The translations under genes were made by a program, and so were the position numbers. Of a stretch of 64,000 bases of DNA, positions 1 to 8,671 are shown piece by piece (position 1 is the first letter of the stretch; the number at the start of each line of letters is the position of its first letter). This DNA comes from UBA8752 sp036159995 (GTDB lineage: Bacteria > Bacteroidota > Bacteroidia > Flavobacteriales_D > Sanyastnellaceae). The notes below the pieces were generated by a model. The model saw nothing but the letters and a program-made list of their open reading frames with translations. It had not been told where the DNA came from and searched no databases. The DNA is taken from NCBI GenBank assembly GCA_036159995.1, contig JAYYEI010000015.1, positions 1 to 64,000 of the forward strand. The letters are read 5' to 3'.

Positions 1-1
1 C

Positions 2-670
2 ATGGCCCACCTCATCGCCCCTTCCTTGCTCGCCGCTGACTTCGCCCACCTCGCCAACGATGTGGCCATGGTCGAGCGGAGTTCGGCCGACTGGCACCAC
101 ATCGACGTGATGGATGGGCTCTTCGTACCGAACATCAGCTACGGCATGCCCGTCATCGCCGCCATCGGTCGACACGCGAGCAAACCGCTCGACGTACACC
201 TCATGATTGAGCAACCCGATCGCTACATCCAGCATTTTGCCGAACTGAACGCTGCGGTCCTGACGGTCCACGTAGAAGCCTGCACCCACTTGCACCGGAC
301 CCTGGCCGCGATCCGCGAAGCCGGGATGAAGGCCGGCGTTGCCCTCAACCCGCACACGCCACTCCACAGCATTGAGGAGGTCCTTGACGTCCTGGACCTG
401 GTGTGCATCATGAGCGTCAATCCCGGATTCGGAGGCCAGAAGTTCATCGAAGGGACCGTGGACAAGGTGAGCCGGCTCAGTGCAATGAGAAAGGAAGGGG
501 AGCACGAATTCCTCATCGAGGTCGATGGGGGAGTGGGGCGCCAAAATGCGGGAATCCTGGTCGACGCCGGAGCCGATGTGCTCGTGGCCGGGTCTTCGGT
601 CTTCAAGGCGGAGGATCCAGAAGCGGAAGTCGCGGTGCTCAAGGCAGCCGGGACCGCCGTAGTTCAATAA
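2..670 (+). CDS. rpe: Ribulose-phosphate 3-epimerase
   Basis: This 222-residue TIM-barrel enzyme interconverts ribulose 5-phosphate and xylulose 5-phosphate in the pentose phosphate pathway. The start APSLLAADF, the HIDVMDG metal-site region, DVHLMI and the C-terminal VNPGFGGQKF and EVDGG phosphate-binding segments are all present, and the length is normal for the family. The ATG lies at the second base of the window and matches the usual N-terminus, so the protein looks complete although its promoter is outside. Its stop overlaps the tail of the convergent secreted-protein gene by a few bases. It feeds the same pathway as the split transketolase near 50-53 kb. Confidence 0.97.
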   Translation: MAHLIAPSLLAADFAHLANDVAMVERSSADWHHIDVMDGLFVPNISYGMPVIAAIGRHASKPLDVHLMIEQPDRYIQHFAELNAAVLTVHVEACTHLHRTLAAIREAGMKAGVALNPHTPLHSIEEVLDVLDLVCIMSVNPGFGGQKFIEGTVDKVSRLSAMRKEGEHEFLIEVDGGVGRQNAGILVDAGADVLVAGSSVFKAEDPEAEVAVLKAAGTAVVQ

Positions 671-3255
671 GCCGAGCCGAACACCAAGCGACCTTCGGCA
701 TCCAGCACACGGACCACGCCATGGTGAGGCAGGTTCGGATTCTCCGACCCGATGCCCTGCCCCGAGGACAGGGGCTCGGACCAGACCAACTGACCGGACA
801 GGGACAACACTTCAATCCGGTCTCCATCGGCCGGTTCTCCGGACAGTGCCCATCCCGTTCCGGTCATGTCCAAGGACCATCTCTGCAGGGAATGAGGCCC
901 GAGAGGTGTGCCCACGTTGATGATGTCCTGCAAACCAAGCAGGAGACAACCGTTGGCGTCTTCCACCACCCAGCTGTACACACCCTGGCCCAGATTCGTC
1001 AAGATGGTATCGCCTTGCGTCCCATCATTCCAGAGGACGTTGTACGGCGGTGTTCCTCCCTCAATCGAGAGGGACAAGCTGCCATCCTCTCCAGCATCTT
1101 CATTGATCACCTGGACCTCAATGGTCAATGGATCAGGAATGACCACCTGAAGGCTTGAATCCAACGTACACCCGTTCCCATCGGTCAACGTGAACCCAAC
1201 CTCACCCGCGGGCAAATCAGACGGATCCACACCGCTCCAGTTGACCAAGTAACCGGGTGTCCCTCCATATCCGGATGCGAGCACCTGCGCCACATCATCG
1301 TGGCAAAGAGCAGGAGAATACTCAAGGTAAACCCCCAGTTCCGAAGGCTCCGGCAGGACGAATTCATGCTGCTCGACGCACCCCGTCTCAGGACTCGTTG
1401 TCTGGAAAACCACCTCGCCCGCCGCACTGCCCAAATTGGCCACCACGGAATCCCATGTGAGACCAGAATGATCGACAGTCAGCCCTTCGTCGGCCATCCA
1501 GCCGAGGATGCCCGGCTCACCATGGCACTCGGGCTCGGTCCATTCGACCGTGAATCCATGCGGCTCGGGAAGCACCCATTGAATGCTGTCCGTCCACGTA
1601 AAGAGGCCGCCCATCCATTCACATTCCACCACATGCGGACCGGCTTCGACCAGCTCAAACGTCGGGGAGTCCACCACCTGGCCATTCCACCGGATCACAG
1701 GCGCATCGAACGGAGCCGTCGCCGTGGCCACCTCATCTCCACACGGCGTCCCTTGGACCGAAATTTCCGCATTTGTGCTGCCCTCGATGAGGGACACGGT
1801 GGAATTGGGCTCCAAATCATACCAGACTTCACGATTCCCTCCACGCCACTCGACGACAACAGAGTCCACCACCGGAGCATCCGCCAATCCGAAATACCGG
1901 GTGCACGTCTGCTGGGTCATGAAGTCCGAGCCGTTGCTGATGAACTGGGTCTGCATCACCCCGCCGGCGTGCACCTCGACCACGGCGCCAATGGCCCATC
2001 GGTTGGTCTCGGTGCCGCAGAGCCGAACGGCCAGCCTCCCGGGACCGTCTCCATCGTCCGCCGTCGTGTTCCGAAGCACCTGGACATAGGGCATGTTGCC
2101 GAAGCCAATCACATCCGGAGCCAGGTCTTGATCAATGTCACAGGCACCCACGCAGTACAGCTGCGTTTGTTCATTGGGCCAGGAGGTCTCCGTCACATCC
2201 ACAAACTCGTATTCCGGATGGGCATTGTGGTAGTAATAGTTGTCATAGGGAAGGGCATTCGGAAACCGATAGGTGGCCACCATCAAATCACTCCACATAT
2301 CCCCGTCCGCGTCCACGAAGCAACCGCCCCAGCTGTAGCGCGAGCCATCGACCCCCATCTGCGGACCCACCTCCTGATAAATCGGACCGAGTCGGTCCAG
2401 CATGAGGTTGGGCTCGTTCTCGATGTTGGTGCAAAACAACTCCATGATGCCATCGTTGTCGAAATCGCCCACCGTGGCCGTCATCCCGAAGATGGCCTGG
2501 CCCGCCCCCACATCTTCCGCCACATCGACAAAGGTTCCGTTGCCCAGATTCTCGTACAGCGCGTTGGGAAAGATGTCCCGGTCATTGATGACCCACAGGT
2601 CTTCGTAGCCATCCTCATTGTAGTCGAACCAGATGGCCTGAAAGGAATGTTGCACCTCGTTGCCCACCCCGGCCAGTTCCGTCACATCCGTGAAGAATCC
2701 GTTGCCATCGTTGTTGAACAGGAGATTTTCGTGGGTTGATCCCGTGCCGTCGTGGTAGAGGCACACATAGACATCAAGGTCGCCATCCAGATCGTAATCG
2801 CCGACGCTCAGGCCCCGACCTTCCCAATCGGAGTTGATGGGCAGCCCCCGGTCCGGGGCCTCCTCGACGAGGACATCACCGGATCGCATGTGCAATTCCA
2901 TTCGGGCAAAGCGGCGGGTGACCATCAGGTCGAGGTCCTCGTCCCCGTCGGCATCAAACCACGCCAAGCCCTGCGCCTGGGCCTCACCCTGGAGGCTGTG
3001 CACCAGTTCAAAACCGCCCTCGGTGAGCTGGGCATAGGCCACGATGGACCCATCACTGTTAGCAAAGGTCAAGTCGTCGAGCCCATCGAGGTTGAAGTCG
3101 GCGAGACTCATGCCGCAGCCGAGCCAACTGGCCTGGGTTGTCGCCTCGAGCAAGAAATTCTCGGTCACATCCTGCCACTGGGCTTGGACCCGCGCAGCAG
3201 ACAGCATGGCGAGGGCCAAACACAATAAGGAGAAGGAGCGCACGGGTGGAGACAC
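664..3255 (-). CDS. Secreted VCBS/FG-GAP repeat protein with ASPIC/UnbV domain and T9SS-like C-terminus
   Basis: This is a protein of about 863 residues. It begins with a hydrophobic signal sequence ending in VQAQ, followed by about seven Asp-rich calcium-binding VCBS/FG-GAP repeats (for example DFNLDGLDDL, DYDLDGDLDV, DFDNDGIMEL). Next comes an ASPIC/UnbV module (IGAVVEVHAGG, VVEWRGG), then SprB-like repeats around GGTPPYNVLWNDG, and a weak T9SS-type tail. I chose the GTG at 3255 because the open frame extends further upstream only by running through clpS; a second GTG at 3243 is possible. A TATTTTCG box lies 11 bases before the GTG. It is predicted to be exported and surface-attached; the ligand is unknown. 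Confidence 0.85.
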   Translation of the reverse strand: MSPPVRSFSLLCLALAMLSAARVQAQWQDVTENFLLEATTQASWLGCGMSLADFNLDGLDDLTFANSDGSIVAYAQLTEGGFELVHSLQGEAQAQGLAWFDADGDEDLDLMVTRRFARMELHMRSGDVLVEEAPDRGLPINSDWEGRGLSVGDYDLDGDLDVYVCLYHDGTGSTHENLLFNNDGNGFFTDVTELAGVGNEVQHSFQAIWFDYNEDGYEDLWVINDRDIFPNALYENLGNGTFVDVAEDVGAGQAIFGMTATVGDFDNDGIMELFCTNIENEPNLMLDRLGPIYQEVGPQMGVDGSRYSWGGCFVDADGDMWSDLMVATYRFPNALPYDNYYYHNAHPEYEFVDVTETSWPNEQTQLYCVGACDIDQDLAPDVIGFGNMPYVQVLRNTTADDGDGPGRLAVRLCGTETNRWAIGAVVEVHAGGVMQTQFISNGSDFMTQQTCTRYFGLADAPVVDSVVVEWRGGNREVWYDLEPNSTVSLIEGSTNAEISVQGTPCGDEVATATAPFDAPVIRWNGQVVDSPTFELVEAGPHVVECEWMGGLFTWTDSIQWVLPEPHGFTVEWTEPECHGEPGILGWMADEGLTVDHSGLTWDSVVANLGSAAGEVVFQTTSPETGCVEQHEFVLPEPSELGVYLEYSPALCHDDVAQVLASGYGGTPGYLVNWSGVDPSDLPAGEVGFTLTDGNGCTLDSSLQVVIPDPLTIEVQVINEDAGEDGSLSLSIEGGTPPYNVLWNDGTQGDTILTNLGQGVYSWVVEDANGCLLLGLQDIINVGTPLGPHSLQRWSLDMTGTGWALSGEPADGDRIEVLSLSGQLVWSEPLSSGQGIGSENPNLPHHGVVRVLDAEGRLVFGSAY

Positions 3256-3266
3256 GAGATGAACGT

Positions 3267-3274
3267 CGAAAATA
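3267..3274 (-). promoter_or_regulatory. Candidate -7 box (TATTTTCG) for the VCBS protein
   Basis: On the minus strand the box reads TATTTTCG, one base from the Bacteroidota TAnnTTTG consensus. It lies between the clpS stop and the GTG start. No TTG was seen at the -33 distance. The same variant precedes gyrA and the STAS gene. Confidence 0.45.
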
Positions 3275-3296
3275 GCAGGAGGGAGGGTGTGGCCCC

Positions 3297-3602
3297 TCAC
3301 GTGGGCTCGACTTCGGCCGTAAGGTCCCGCTCCGTCAACGCCGTGCAAATCGGCTCGAGCTCGTCGTAATCCCCGTTTTTCACGGAGCACTTCCCCTTCG
3401 TGTGCACGATGAGCGCACACTGCTCCGCCTGAAGCACCTCATGACCGCAATAAGCCATCAGGCAATCGATGACGTGGTCGAACGTGTTGTGGTCATCGTT
3501 GTACAGAACGATGTGCCATCCTCCGGACACCGCCTCGTCCAATGCCACCTCCTCATTGACCAGCGTCTCTTCTTCGACTTCCGTCATCCGGATTTCCTGC
3601 AT
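3297..3602 (-). CDS. clpS: ATP-dependent Clp protease adaptor ClpS
   Basis: ClpS binds the N-domain of a Clp ATPase and delivers N-degron substrates carrying bulky hydrophobic N-terminal residues. The family signature is clear: WHIVLYNDDHNTFDHVI, with the substrate-pocket Asn-Asp residues, and a later VHTKGKC segment carrying the conserved His. The protein is about 101 residues from the ATG at 3602, or 96 from a second ATG at 3587. A perfect TAATTTTG box ends five bases before the 3602 ATG, so translation from 3602 would be leaderless and the 3587 ATG would have a short leader. The ATPase partner is not adjacent; clpC lies at 45.7 kb. Confidence 0.93.
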   Translation of the reverse strand: MQEIRMTEVEEETLVNEEVALDEAVSGGWHIVLYNDDHNTFDHVIDCLMAYCGHEVLQAEQCALIVHTKGKCSVKNGDYDELEPICTALTERDLTAEVEPT

Positions 3603-3607
3603 GCCGT

Positions 3608-3615
3608 CAAAATTA
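3608..3615 (-). promoter_or_regulatory. -7 promoter box TAATTTTG for clpS
   Basis: This is a perfect match to TAnnTTTG on the minus strand, ending five bases upstream of the ATG at 3602. No TTG is visible 17-23 bases further upstream. Confidence 0.6.
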
Positions 3616-3736
3616 ACGGCCACGCCGGACGGGCATCATGCCTGACTTGAAACAGTCATAACCCCAAAAGCGCAACCTGTACCCAAATATTTGATTTTCA
3701 AAACAAACCCGAGTAGCCTCTGTTCTCATTGTCGAT

Positions 3737-4387
3737 ATGGTACGCAAGCCCAGCATTCTAATTCTCGGATCCGCCAGCACGGTCCAAGGACCGCAAGCCC
3801 ACCTCGAAGAGTTGGGATGTGACATCCGCACGGCCCACAAAGCGGCCGAAGCCGCAGGGCTTTGCCTGTTTACGCCGCCGGACTTAATCCTCGTGACGTC
3901 CAAGCCCAATGGGGTCGAGGACTTCGTAGACCAATTGAAGATGCAGAACAAACTGCAGGTGCTCGATTGGGAAATGGTGACGGCCAACGGAGAAGTCGAG
4001 TCCAACCCCGAAGGATTGGAGTCCGCCGTGACGGCCGCTCTCGAGGAACTTGCTTCCAATCGAACTCGGGCGAAGCACTTCTTCACCAAAGTGGGCAACA
4101 AACTTCGTCGCATCCACCTCAGTGACGTTCGGTTCATCGAAGTGGAAGGGAAGTATAGCGCCATTCACGTGGGGGAGCGGAAGTACAATGTCAAGGCCAG
4201 CTTGAAGGACCTCCTGCTCAAACTACCCCAGGAAGATTTCGTGCGGGTCAGCCGGAACTTCGTCATCAACATTGACCGGGTCACCCACATTGACACGTTC
4301 CAGTTTGTCATCAAGATCGATCAGGACGAGATTCCGATTTCTCGGACGTACAAGGATGAGCTCATGAAGCGCATCCAGCTTCTCTGA
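3737..4387 (+). CDS. LytTR-family DNA-binding regulator with degenerate receiver domain
   Basis: This 216-residue protein has a LytTR DNA-binding domain at residues 114-216 (typical segments IHLSDVRFIEVEGKYSAIH, FVRVSRNFVINID and ISRTYKDEL). The N-terminal 105 residues look like a response-regulator receiver fold but lack its active site: the acidic pair after the first strand is replaced by GSAS, and the phospho-acceptor Asp after the third strand is replaced in PDLILVTSKPNG. Phosphorylation-independent control is therefore inferred. No histidine kinase lies next to it. An AATATTTG box (7 of 8 bases matching) occurs about 45 bases upstream. A 6-bp hairpin without a T-tract sits at the stop codon (4384-4399). 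Confidence 0.88.
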   Translation: MVRKPSILILGSASTVQGPQAHLEELGCDIRTAHKAAEAAGLCLFTPPDLILVTSKPNGVEDFVDQLKMQNKLQVLDWEMVTANGEVESNPEGLESAVTAALEELASNRTRAKHFFTKVGNKLRRIHLSDVRFIEVEGKYSAIHVGERKYNVKASLKDLLLKLPQEDFVRVSRNFVINIDRVTHIDTFQFVIKIDQDEIPISRTYKDELMKRIQLL

Positions 4388-4395
4388 CGACCCCG

Positions 4396-4791
4396 TCAGC
4401 GACGCCACCCGACTCCGGCCCAGCGCCACCGCTTTCCTTCCACCTCCCTTTCGTTCATGGTGACCATCCCTTGGACGAGCCCTTTGCGCATCCACGTCCA
4501 ACCGCTGCGGTCATCGCACAGCACCAACCAGGGACGACGGCGCCTCCACCAAGGACCGTCGACTTCGTAGAGAAGATCGCCCTCGTGAAGCCAGCGGTCG
4601 TCGATGTCCTTTAGACCACAGCACCGGTCCCGATGCGCCCACTGGATGGGGCGACCTGACCACCACAACCCTTCCCGGCTGAAAAAGCGGGCTCCGCTGA
4701 CCTCCTCGCGCATCCACCCCACGATGCGGTCACCACGCCGAAGCCGGTAGCGGACCACTTCATTCACGGGGGTCAGGGATTGTGGTTTCAC
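4396..4791 (-). CDS. Small Trp/Arg-rich protein, faintly YopX-like
   Basis: This hypothetical protein has 131 residues from a GTG start and a striking composition: about 13 Trp and many Arg. One stretch, CGLKDIDDRWLHEGDLLYEV, resembles the GLKDxxxxxIxEGDI core of phage-associated YopX proteins; this is recognition by eye and not proof. It fills the only gap between the LytTR regulator and glnS. No convincing promoter box was seen upstream. The unusual composition could also come from an accidental open frame in GC-rich DNA, so coding status is uncertain. Confidence 0.5.
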   Translation of the reverse strand: MKPQSLTPVNEVVRYRLRRGDRIVGWMREEVSGARFFSREGLWWSGRPIQWAHRDRCCGLKDIDDRWLHEGDLLYEVDGPWWRRRRPWLVLCDDRSGWTWMRKGLVQGMVTMNEREVEGKRWRWAGVGWRR

Positions 4792-4876
4792 AGGAAGGGA
4801 ACCTTTCCACCGCTGTCCGGTTCACCATTCAGCACGAAATGACCGAGTGGAGGGACCACCGGGATTCAGGAGAGGA

Positions 4877-4884
4877 TAAATTTG
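4877..4884 (+). promoter_or_regulatory. -7 promoter box TAAATTTG for glnS
   Basis: This is a perfect TAnnTTTG match ending only four bases before the glnS ATG at 4889. If the usual spacing to the transcription start holds, the mRNA would start at or next to the ATG. No clear TTG was found at -33. Confidence 0.6.
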
Positions 4885-4888
4885 CACC

Positions 4889-6583
4889 ATGGCCGAAGAG
4901 CACACGACGACGTCCGGGACGAAGGAGGAGGGAGCCTCCCTGCATTTCATCGAGCAAATCATCGCCGACGACTTGCAATCGGGCAAGCACCAACGCATCC
5001 ACACGCGATTTCCTCCGGAACCCAATGGATACCTGCACATCGGGCACGCCAAGGCCATCTGCCTCTCCTTCGGGCTCGCCGAGAAATACGATGGCCTCGT
5101 CAACCTCCGCTTCGACGACACCAATCCCGAAAAGGAGAACCAGGAATACGTGGACGCCATCCGTCGGGATGTTTCCTGGCTCGGGTATGAATGGAATGGC
5201 GGCGAATTCTACACCAGCGACTATTTCGAGCAGCTCTACGGCTTTGCCGTGAGGCTCATCGAACTCGGCAAGGCCTACGTGGACCACCAGACCGCCGAAG
5301 AGATGGCCGCGCAAAAGGGGACGCCCACCTCTCCCGGAACCAACAGCCCCCACCGCGACCGTCCGGTGGAGGAGAACCTGCGCCTCTTCCAGGAAATGCG
5401 GGACGGCGTCCATCCCGATGGCCATTGCGTGCTGCGCGCCAAAATCGACATGGCGCACACCAACATGCACATGCGGGACCCGTTGCTCTACCGCATCAAG
5501 CGGGCCCACCACCACCGAACCGGAGACGATTGGTGCATCTATCCGATGTACGATTTCGCCCACGGCCAGAGTGACTCCATCGAAAACATTACCCACAGTC
5601 TGTGCACGCTGGAGTTCGAAGTCCACCGCCCCCTGTACGAGTGGTTCATCGAGCAGCTCGGCATCTTCCCAAGCCGACAGATTGAATTTGCCCGCCTCAA
5701 CCTCGACCACACGGTCATGTCCAAGCGGAAACTCCTGACCCTGGTGGAAGACGGCGTCGTGGACGGGTGGGACGATCCGCGGATGCCGACCATTTCCGGA
5801 TTGCGTCGCCGCGGCTTCACCCCGGACAGCATCCGCACCTTCTGCGACCGGGTCGGCATCGCCAAGCGCGAGAATATCATCGACTTCAGCCTGCTGGAGT
5901 GGGCCTTGCGCGACCACCTGAACCGCGTCGCCCACCGTGCCATGGCCGTGCTCGACCCCATCAAGCTCGTCATCACGAACTATCCCGAGGGACAAACCGA
6001 GGAGCTGCCGTCCGAAAACAATCCTGAGGATCCCGCCGCCGGCACCCGCACCATGCCCTTCAGCCGGGAACTCTGGATGGAACGGGACGATTTCCGGGAA
6101 GAGGCCAACCGCAAGTGGTTCCGGCTCGCCCCGGGCAAGACCGTCCGGCTCAAGTCCGCCTTCATCGTACGCTACGTCGACCACGTCGTGGGAGCCGATG
6201 GCCGGGTCGAAGAAGTCCACGCCGAGTATTTCCCGGACAGCCGAAGCGGTTCGGATACGAGCGGCATCAAAGCCAAGGGCACGCTACATTGGGTCAATGC
6301 GGCCACGGCCATCGACGCCGAAGTGCGCCTCTATGACCGGCTCTTTGCGGACCCGACGCCTGACGGACACGATGGACGGGACTTCTCAGAATTCCTGAAT
6401 CCCGACAGCCTTGAAATTCGTCAGGGCTGCAAACTCGAGCCGTCCTTGGCTTCGGCAGAAGGCGGAACACCTTATCAGTTTACCCGGCTGGGCTACTTCT
6501 CCCTCGATGCCGAACACACAGCCAAAGCCGGCCACCCGGTATGGAACCGGTCCGTGACCCTCAAGGACGGCTGGAAGGGCTGA
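4889..6583 (+). CDS. glnS: Glutaminyl-tRNA synthetase
   Basis: This class I aminoacyl-tRNA synthetase charges tRNA-Gln directly. The 564-residue protein has the HIGH signature at residues 50-53 within PPEPNGYLHIGHAKA, the KMSKS-equivalent VMSKR near residue 276, and the C-terminal anticodon-binding beta-barrel (GTLHWV and later segments). Its length matches bacterial GlnRS. The start is fixed by the family N-terminus and the promoter box immediately upstream. Its 3' end overlaps the end of the convergent cca gene by 23 bases, leaving no room for a separate terminator. Confidence 0.98.
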   Translation: MAEEHTTTSGTKEEGASLHFIEQIIADDLQSGKHQRIHTRFPPEPNGYLHIGHAKAICLSFGLAEKYDGLVNLRFDDTNPEKENQEYVDAIRRDVSWLGYEWNGGEFYTSDYFEQLYGFAVRLIELGKAYVDHQTAEEMAAQKGTPTSPGTNSPHRDRPVEENLRLFQEMRDGVHPDGHCVLRAKIDMAHTNMHMRDPLLYRIKRAHHHRTGDDWCIYPMYDFAHGQSDSIENITHSLCTLEFEVHRPLYEWFIEQLGIFPSRQIEFARLNLDHTVMSKRKLLTLVEDGVVDGWDDPRMPTISGLRRRGFTPDSIRTFCDRVGIAKRENIIDFSLLEWALRDHLNRVAHRAMAVLDPIKLVITNYPEGQTEELPSENNPEDPAAGTRTMPFSRELWMERDDFREEANRKWFRLAPGKTVRLKSAFIVRYVDHVVGADGRVEEVHAEYFPDSRSGSDTSGIKAKGTLHWVNAATAIDAEVRLYDRLFADPTPDGHDGRDFSEFLNPDSLEIRQGCKLEPSLASAEGGTPYQFTRLGYFSLDAEHTAKAGHPVWNRSVTLKDGWKG

Positions 6584-8075
6584 CCTCCATCGTCTCGAGC
6601 CACTCATCGAAGGTGTCTCGGGCCCCCTTCTCATTAAACTCCCCGGCCGCCAAGCGCTCCTGAATGCGCTTCCATTCGGCCAGGATGATGGGACCGAAGC
6701 GCTCCATGAGCGCCTGAGCGGCCGCCGCGTCGTTCTCGATGTGGCCGTCGAGGATCGCGTCCTTGATCAGGTTTTTGATGGCCCCGATCGGGCGGCAGGG
6801 GGGAATCCCGAAATGCGACATGATGTCCTCCCCACTGATGGGGGGTTCAAAATTCCGGATACGGTCCTTCTCCTCGACCTCGACCAGCTTTCGCACCACG
6901 ACCTCATAGTTTCGCAGATAGCGTTCTACGCGGGCCTCGTTCTTGGAAGTGATGTCCGCCCGGGCCAGCATCATCAAGTCGTCCACGTCATCTCCCGCTT
7001 CGAACAGGAGCCTCCGGACGGCAGAATCCGTCACCTCTTCCTTGGTCAGGGCGATGGGGCGCAAATGCAACAGGACCAGCTTCTGGACATACTTCATCTG
7101 ATGGTCCAACGGCAACTTCAGCCGCTTGAAAATCTTGGGCACCATCCGCGCGCCTCGGTCTTCGTGGCCGTGAAAGGTCCATCCATGGTCCGGGTGGAAG
7201 CGCTTCGTCGGCGGCTTGGCAATGTCGTGGAGCAGAGCGGCCCAACGCAGCCAGAGGTGGTCACTGACGGCCGCCACATTATCGACGACCTCGAGGGTAT
7301 GGTAGAAATTGTCCTTGTGGCCGATCCCTTTGCGCCGCTCCACACCTTGGAGTGCCACCATCTCCGGGAAGAACTCGTGCAGGAGCCGCGTCTTGAACAG
7401 GAGCTTGAACCCGACGCTAGGTCGGGGGCTCAGGAGGATCTTGTTGAGCTCCACGTGGATGCGCTCGGCGGAAATGATCTCCAACCGGGAGGCATTGCGC
7501 TCGATGGCCTTGAGGCTGCCGTCTTCGATGCGGAACCCGAGCTGGGAGGCGAACCGCACCGCACGCAACATCCGCAACGGGTCGTCGCTGTACGTCACAT
7601 CCGGGTCGAGGGGAGTGCGGATGACCCGGTCCTCTAGGTCCCGCAACCCTCCGAATGGATCGACGAGGTCGCCGAATCCATCGGCGTTGAGGCGAAGGGC
7701 CAGTGCATTGATTGTGAAGTCCCGGCGGTTCTGATCGTCTTCAATCGTACCGTCCTCCACGATGGGTTTCCGGCTTCCGCGCTGATAAGATTCTTTTCGC
7801 GCCCCCACGAATTCCACTTCCAAGTCACCGGCTTTGAACATGGCCGTTCCGAAATTCTTGAACACAGAGACCTTTCCGGCGTCCAGGGCGCGGGACGTCG
7901 CTTTGGCCAGATCAATCCCGCTGCCTTCGACCACGATGTCGATGTCCTTGCACGGCCGGTCGAGCATCAGGTCGCGCACGAATCCCCCAATCGCAAACGC
8001 CTGCTGCCCCTTTCGGTCGGCTTCGGCGCCCACTGCCCGGAAAACGGGATGGGTGAGATGATCGGCGAAGTTCAT
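6561..8075 (-). CDS. cca: CCA-adding enzyme / tRNA nucleotidyltransferase with HD domain
   Basis: This 504-residue class II nucleotidyltransferase is expected to add or repair the 3' CCA of tRNAs; the tRNA gene in this window does not encode CCA. The catalytic segment is GGFVRDLMLDRPCKDIDIVV with Asp44 and Asp46, followed by RRDFTINALA and the RNA-binding region. A metal-dependent HD domain follows (LLHDIAKPPTK near residue 285). The start overlaps the tsaC stop as ATGA, so the two are translationally coupled. A poly(A) polymerase role cannot be excluded from sequence alone. Confidence 0.95.
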   Translation of the reverse strand: MNFADHLTHPVFRAVGAEADRKGQQAFAIGGFVRDLMLDRPCKDIDIVVEGSGIDLAKATSRALDAGKVSVFKNFGTAMFKAGDLEVEFVGARKESYQRGSRKPIVEDGTIEDDQNRRDFTINALALRLNADGFGDLVDPFGGLRDLEDRVIRTPLDPDVTYSDDPLRMLRAVRFASQLGFRIEDGSLKAIERNASRLEIISAERIHVELNKILLSPRPSVGFKLLFKTRLLHEFFPEMVALQGVERRKGIGHKDNFYHTLEVVDNVAAVSDHLWLRWAALLHDIAKPPTKRFHPDHGWTFHGHEDRGARMVPKIFKRLKLPLDHQMKYVQKLVLLHLRPIALTKEEVTDSAVRRLLFEAGDDVDDLMMLARADITSKNEARVERYLRNYEVVVRKLVEVEEKDRIRNFEPPISGEDIMSHFGIPPCRPIGAIKNLIKDAILDGHIENDAAAAQALMERFGPIILAEWKRIQERLAAGEFNEKGARDTFDEWLETMEVSPSSRP

Positions 8076-8671
8076 GGACGCAAAATGGAAATGCGGCCCG
8101 CAGCGTCCAGCTTGATCATGCTCGAGGGTTGGCCACCCTTGCGGTCACGCCCAGTCACGCAGATGTGGGCCACGCCTTCACGGATGGCCTTGGGAATCTC
8201 ATCGAAATGTCCAGGCGTCGGCTGTCCCGTGAGGTTGGCCGATGTGCTCACCAACGGAACGTCAATGCCCCGGATGATGAACTGCAAGAACGGATCGTGG
8301 ACGACCCGAAGTGCCAGGCTTCCATCCTCGGCGAGCAGGGCAGGGGCCACATCCCGCCCCCCGGGCAACACCAGCGTCATCGGACGGGCACCTGGACCGC
8401 TTTCCCTCAGGAGATCCCATGCGATGTCAGGCACCGGATGCGCATACTCCTCGAGCAAGCCCTCCGCATCCACGAGGACCAAGGAGGGTTGCCCGCCGGC
8501 TCGGCCCTTCAGCCTATACAAAGCATCCAAGGCCTCAGCGTCATCGGCTCGACAACCCAGGCCCCACACCGTATCAGTCGGATAGAGCACCACACCGCCG
8601 GCCTTCAAGGCCCGGACGGTGGCGATGGCATCCTCGCGCCAGGGCGCATTCTTCAGAGACCTCGGCGCCAC
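8072..8671 (-). CDS. tsaC: Threonylcarbamoyl-AMP synthase (Sua5/YciO/YrdC family)
   Basis: This 199-residue protein makes L-threonylcarbamoyladenylate from threonine, bicarbonate and ATP for the t6A37 modification of ANN-decoding tRNAs. Family features are YPTDTVWGLGCRADD near the N-terminus, ALYRLKGR, and STSANLTGQPTP. It is the short YrdC form without the Sua5 C-terminal domain. It overlaps purC upstream by 19 bases and cca downstream by ATGA, forming part of the phoH-purC-tsaC-cca operon. Confidence 0.93.
   Translation of the reverse strand: MAPRSLKNAPWREDAIATVRALKAGGVVLYPTDTVWGLGCRADDAEALDALYRLKGRAGGQPSLVLVDAEGLLEEYAHPVPDIAWDLLRESGPGARPMTLVLPGGRDVAPALLAEDGSLALRVVHDPFLQFIIRGIDVPLVSTSANLTGQPTPGHFDEIPKAIREGVAHICVTGRDRKGGQPSSMIKLDAAGRISILRP

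Noticed and set aside
3255..3420. Start of the VCBS gene at 3420
   Set aside because: It would overlap most of clpS and add an Arg-rich leader ahead of the signal peptide.
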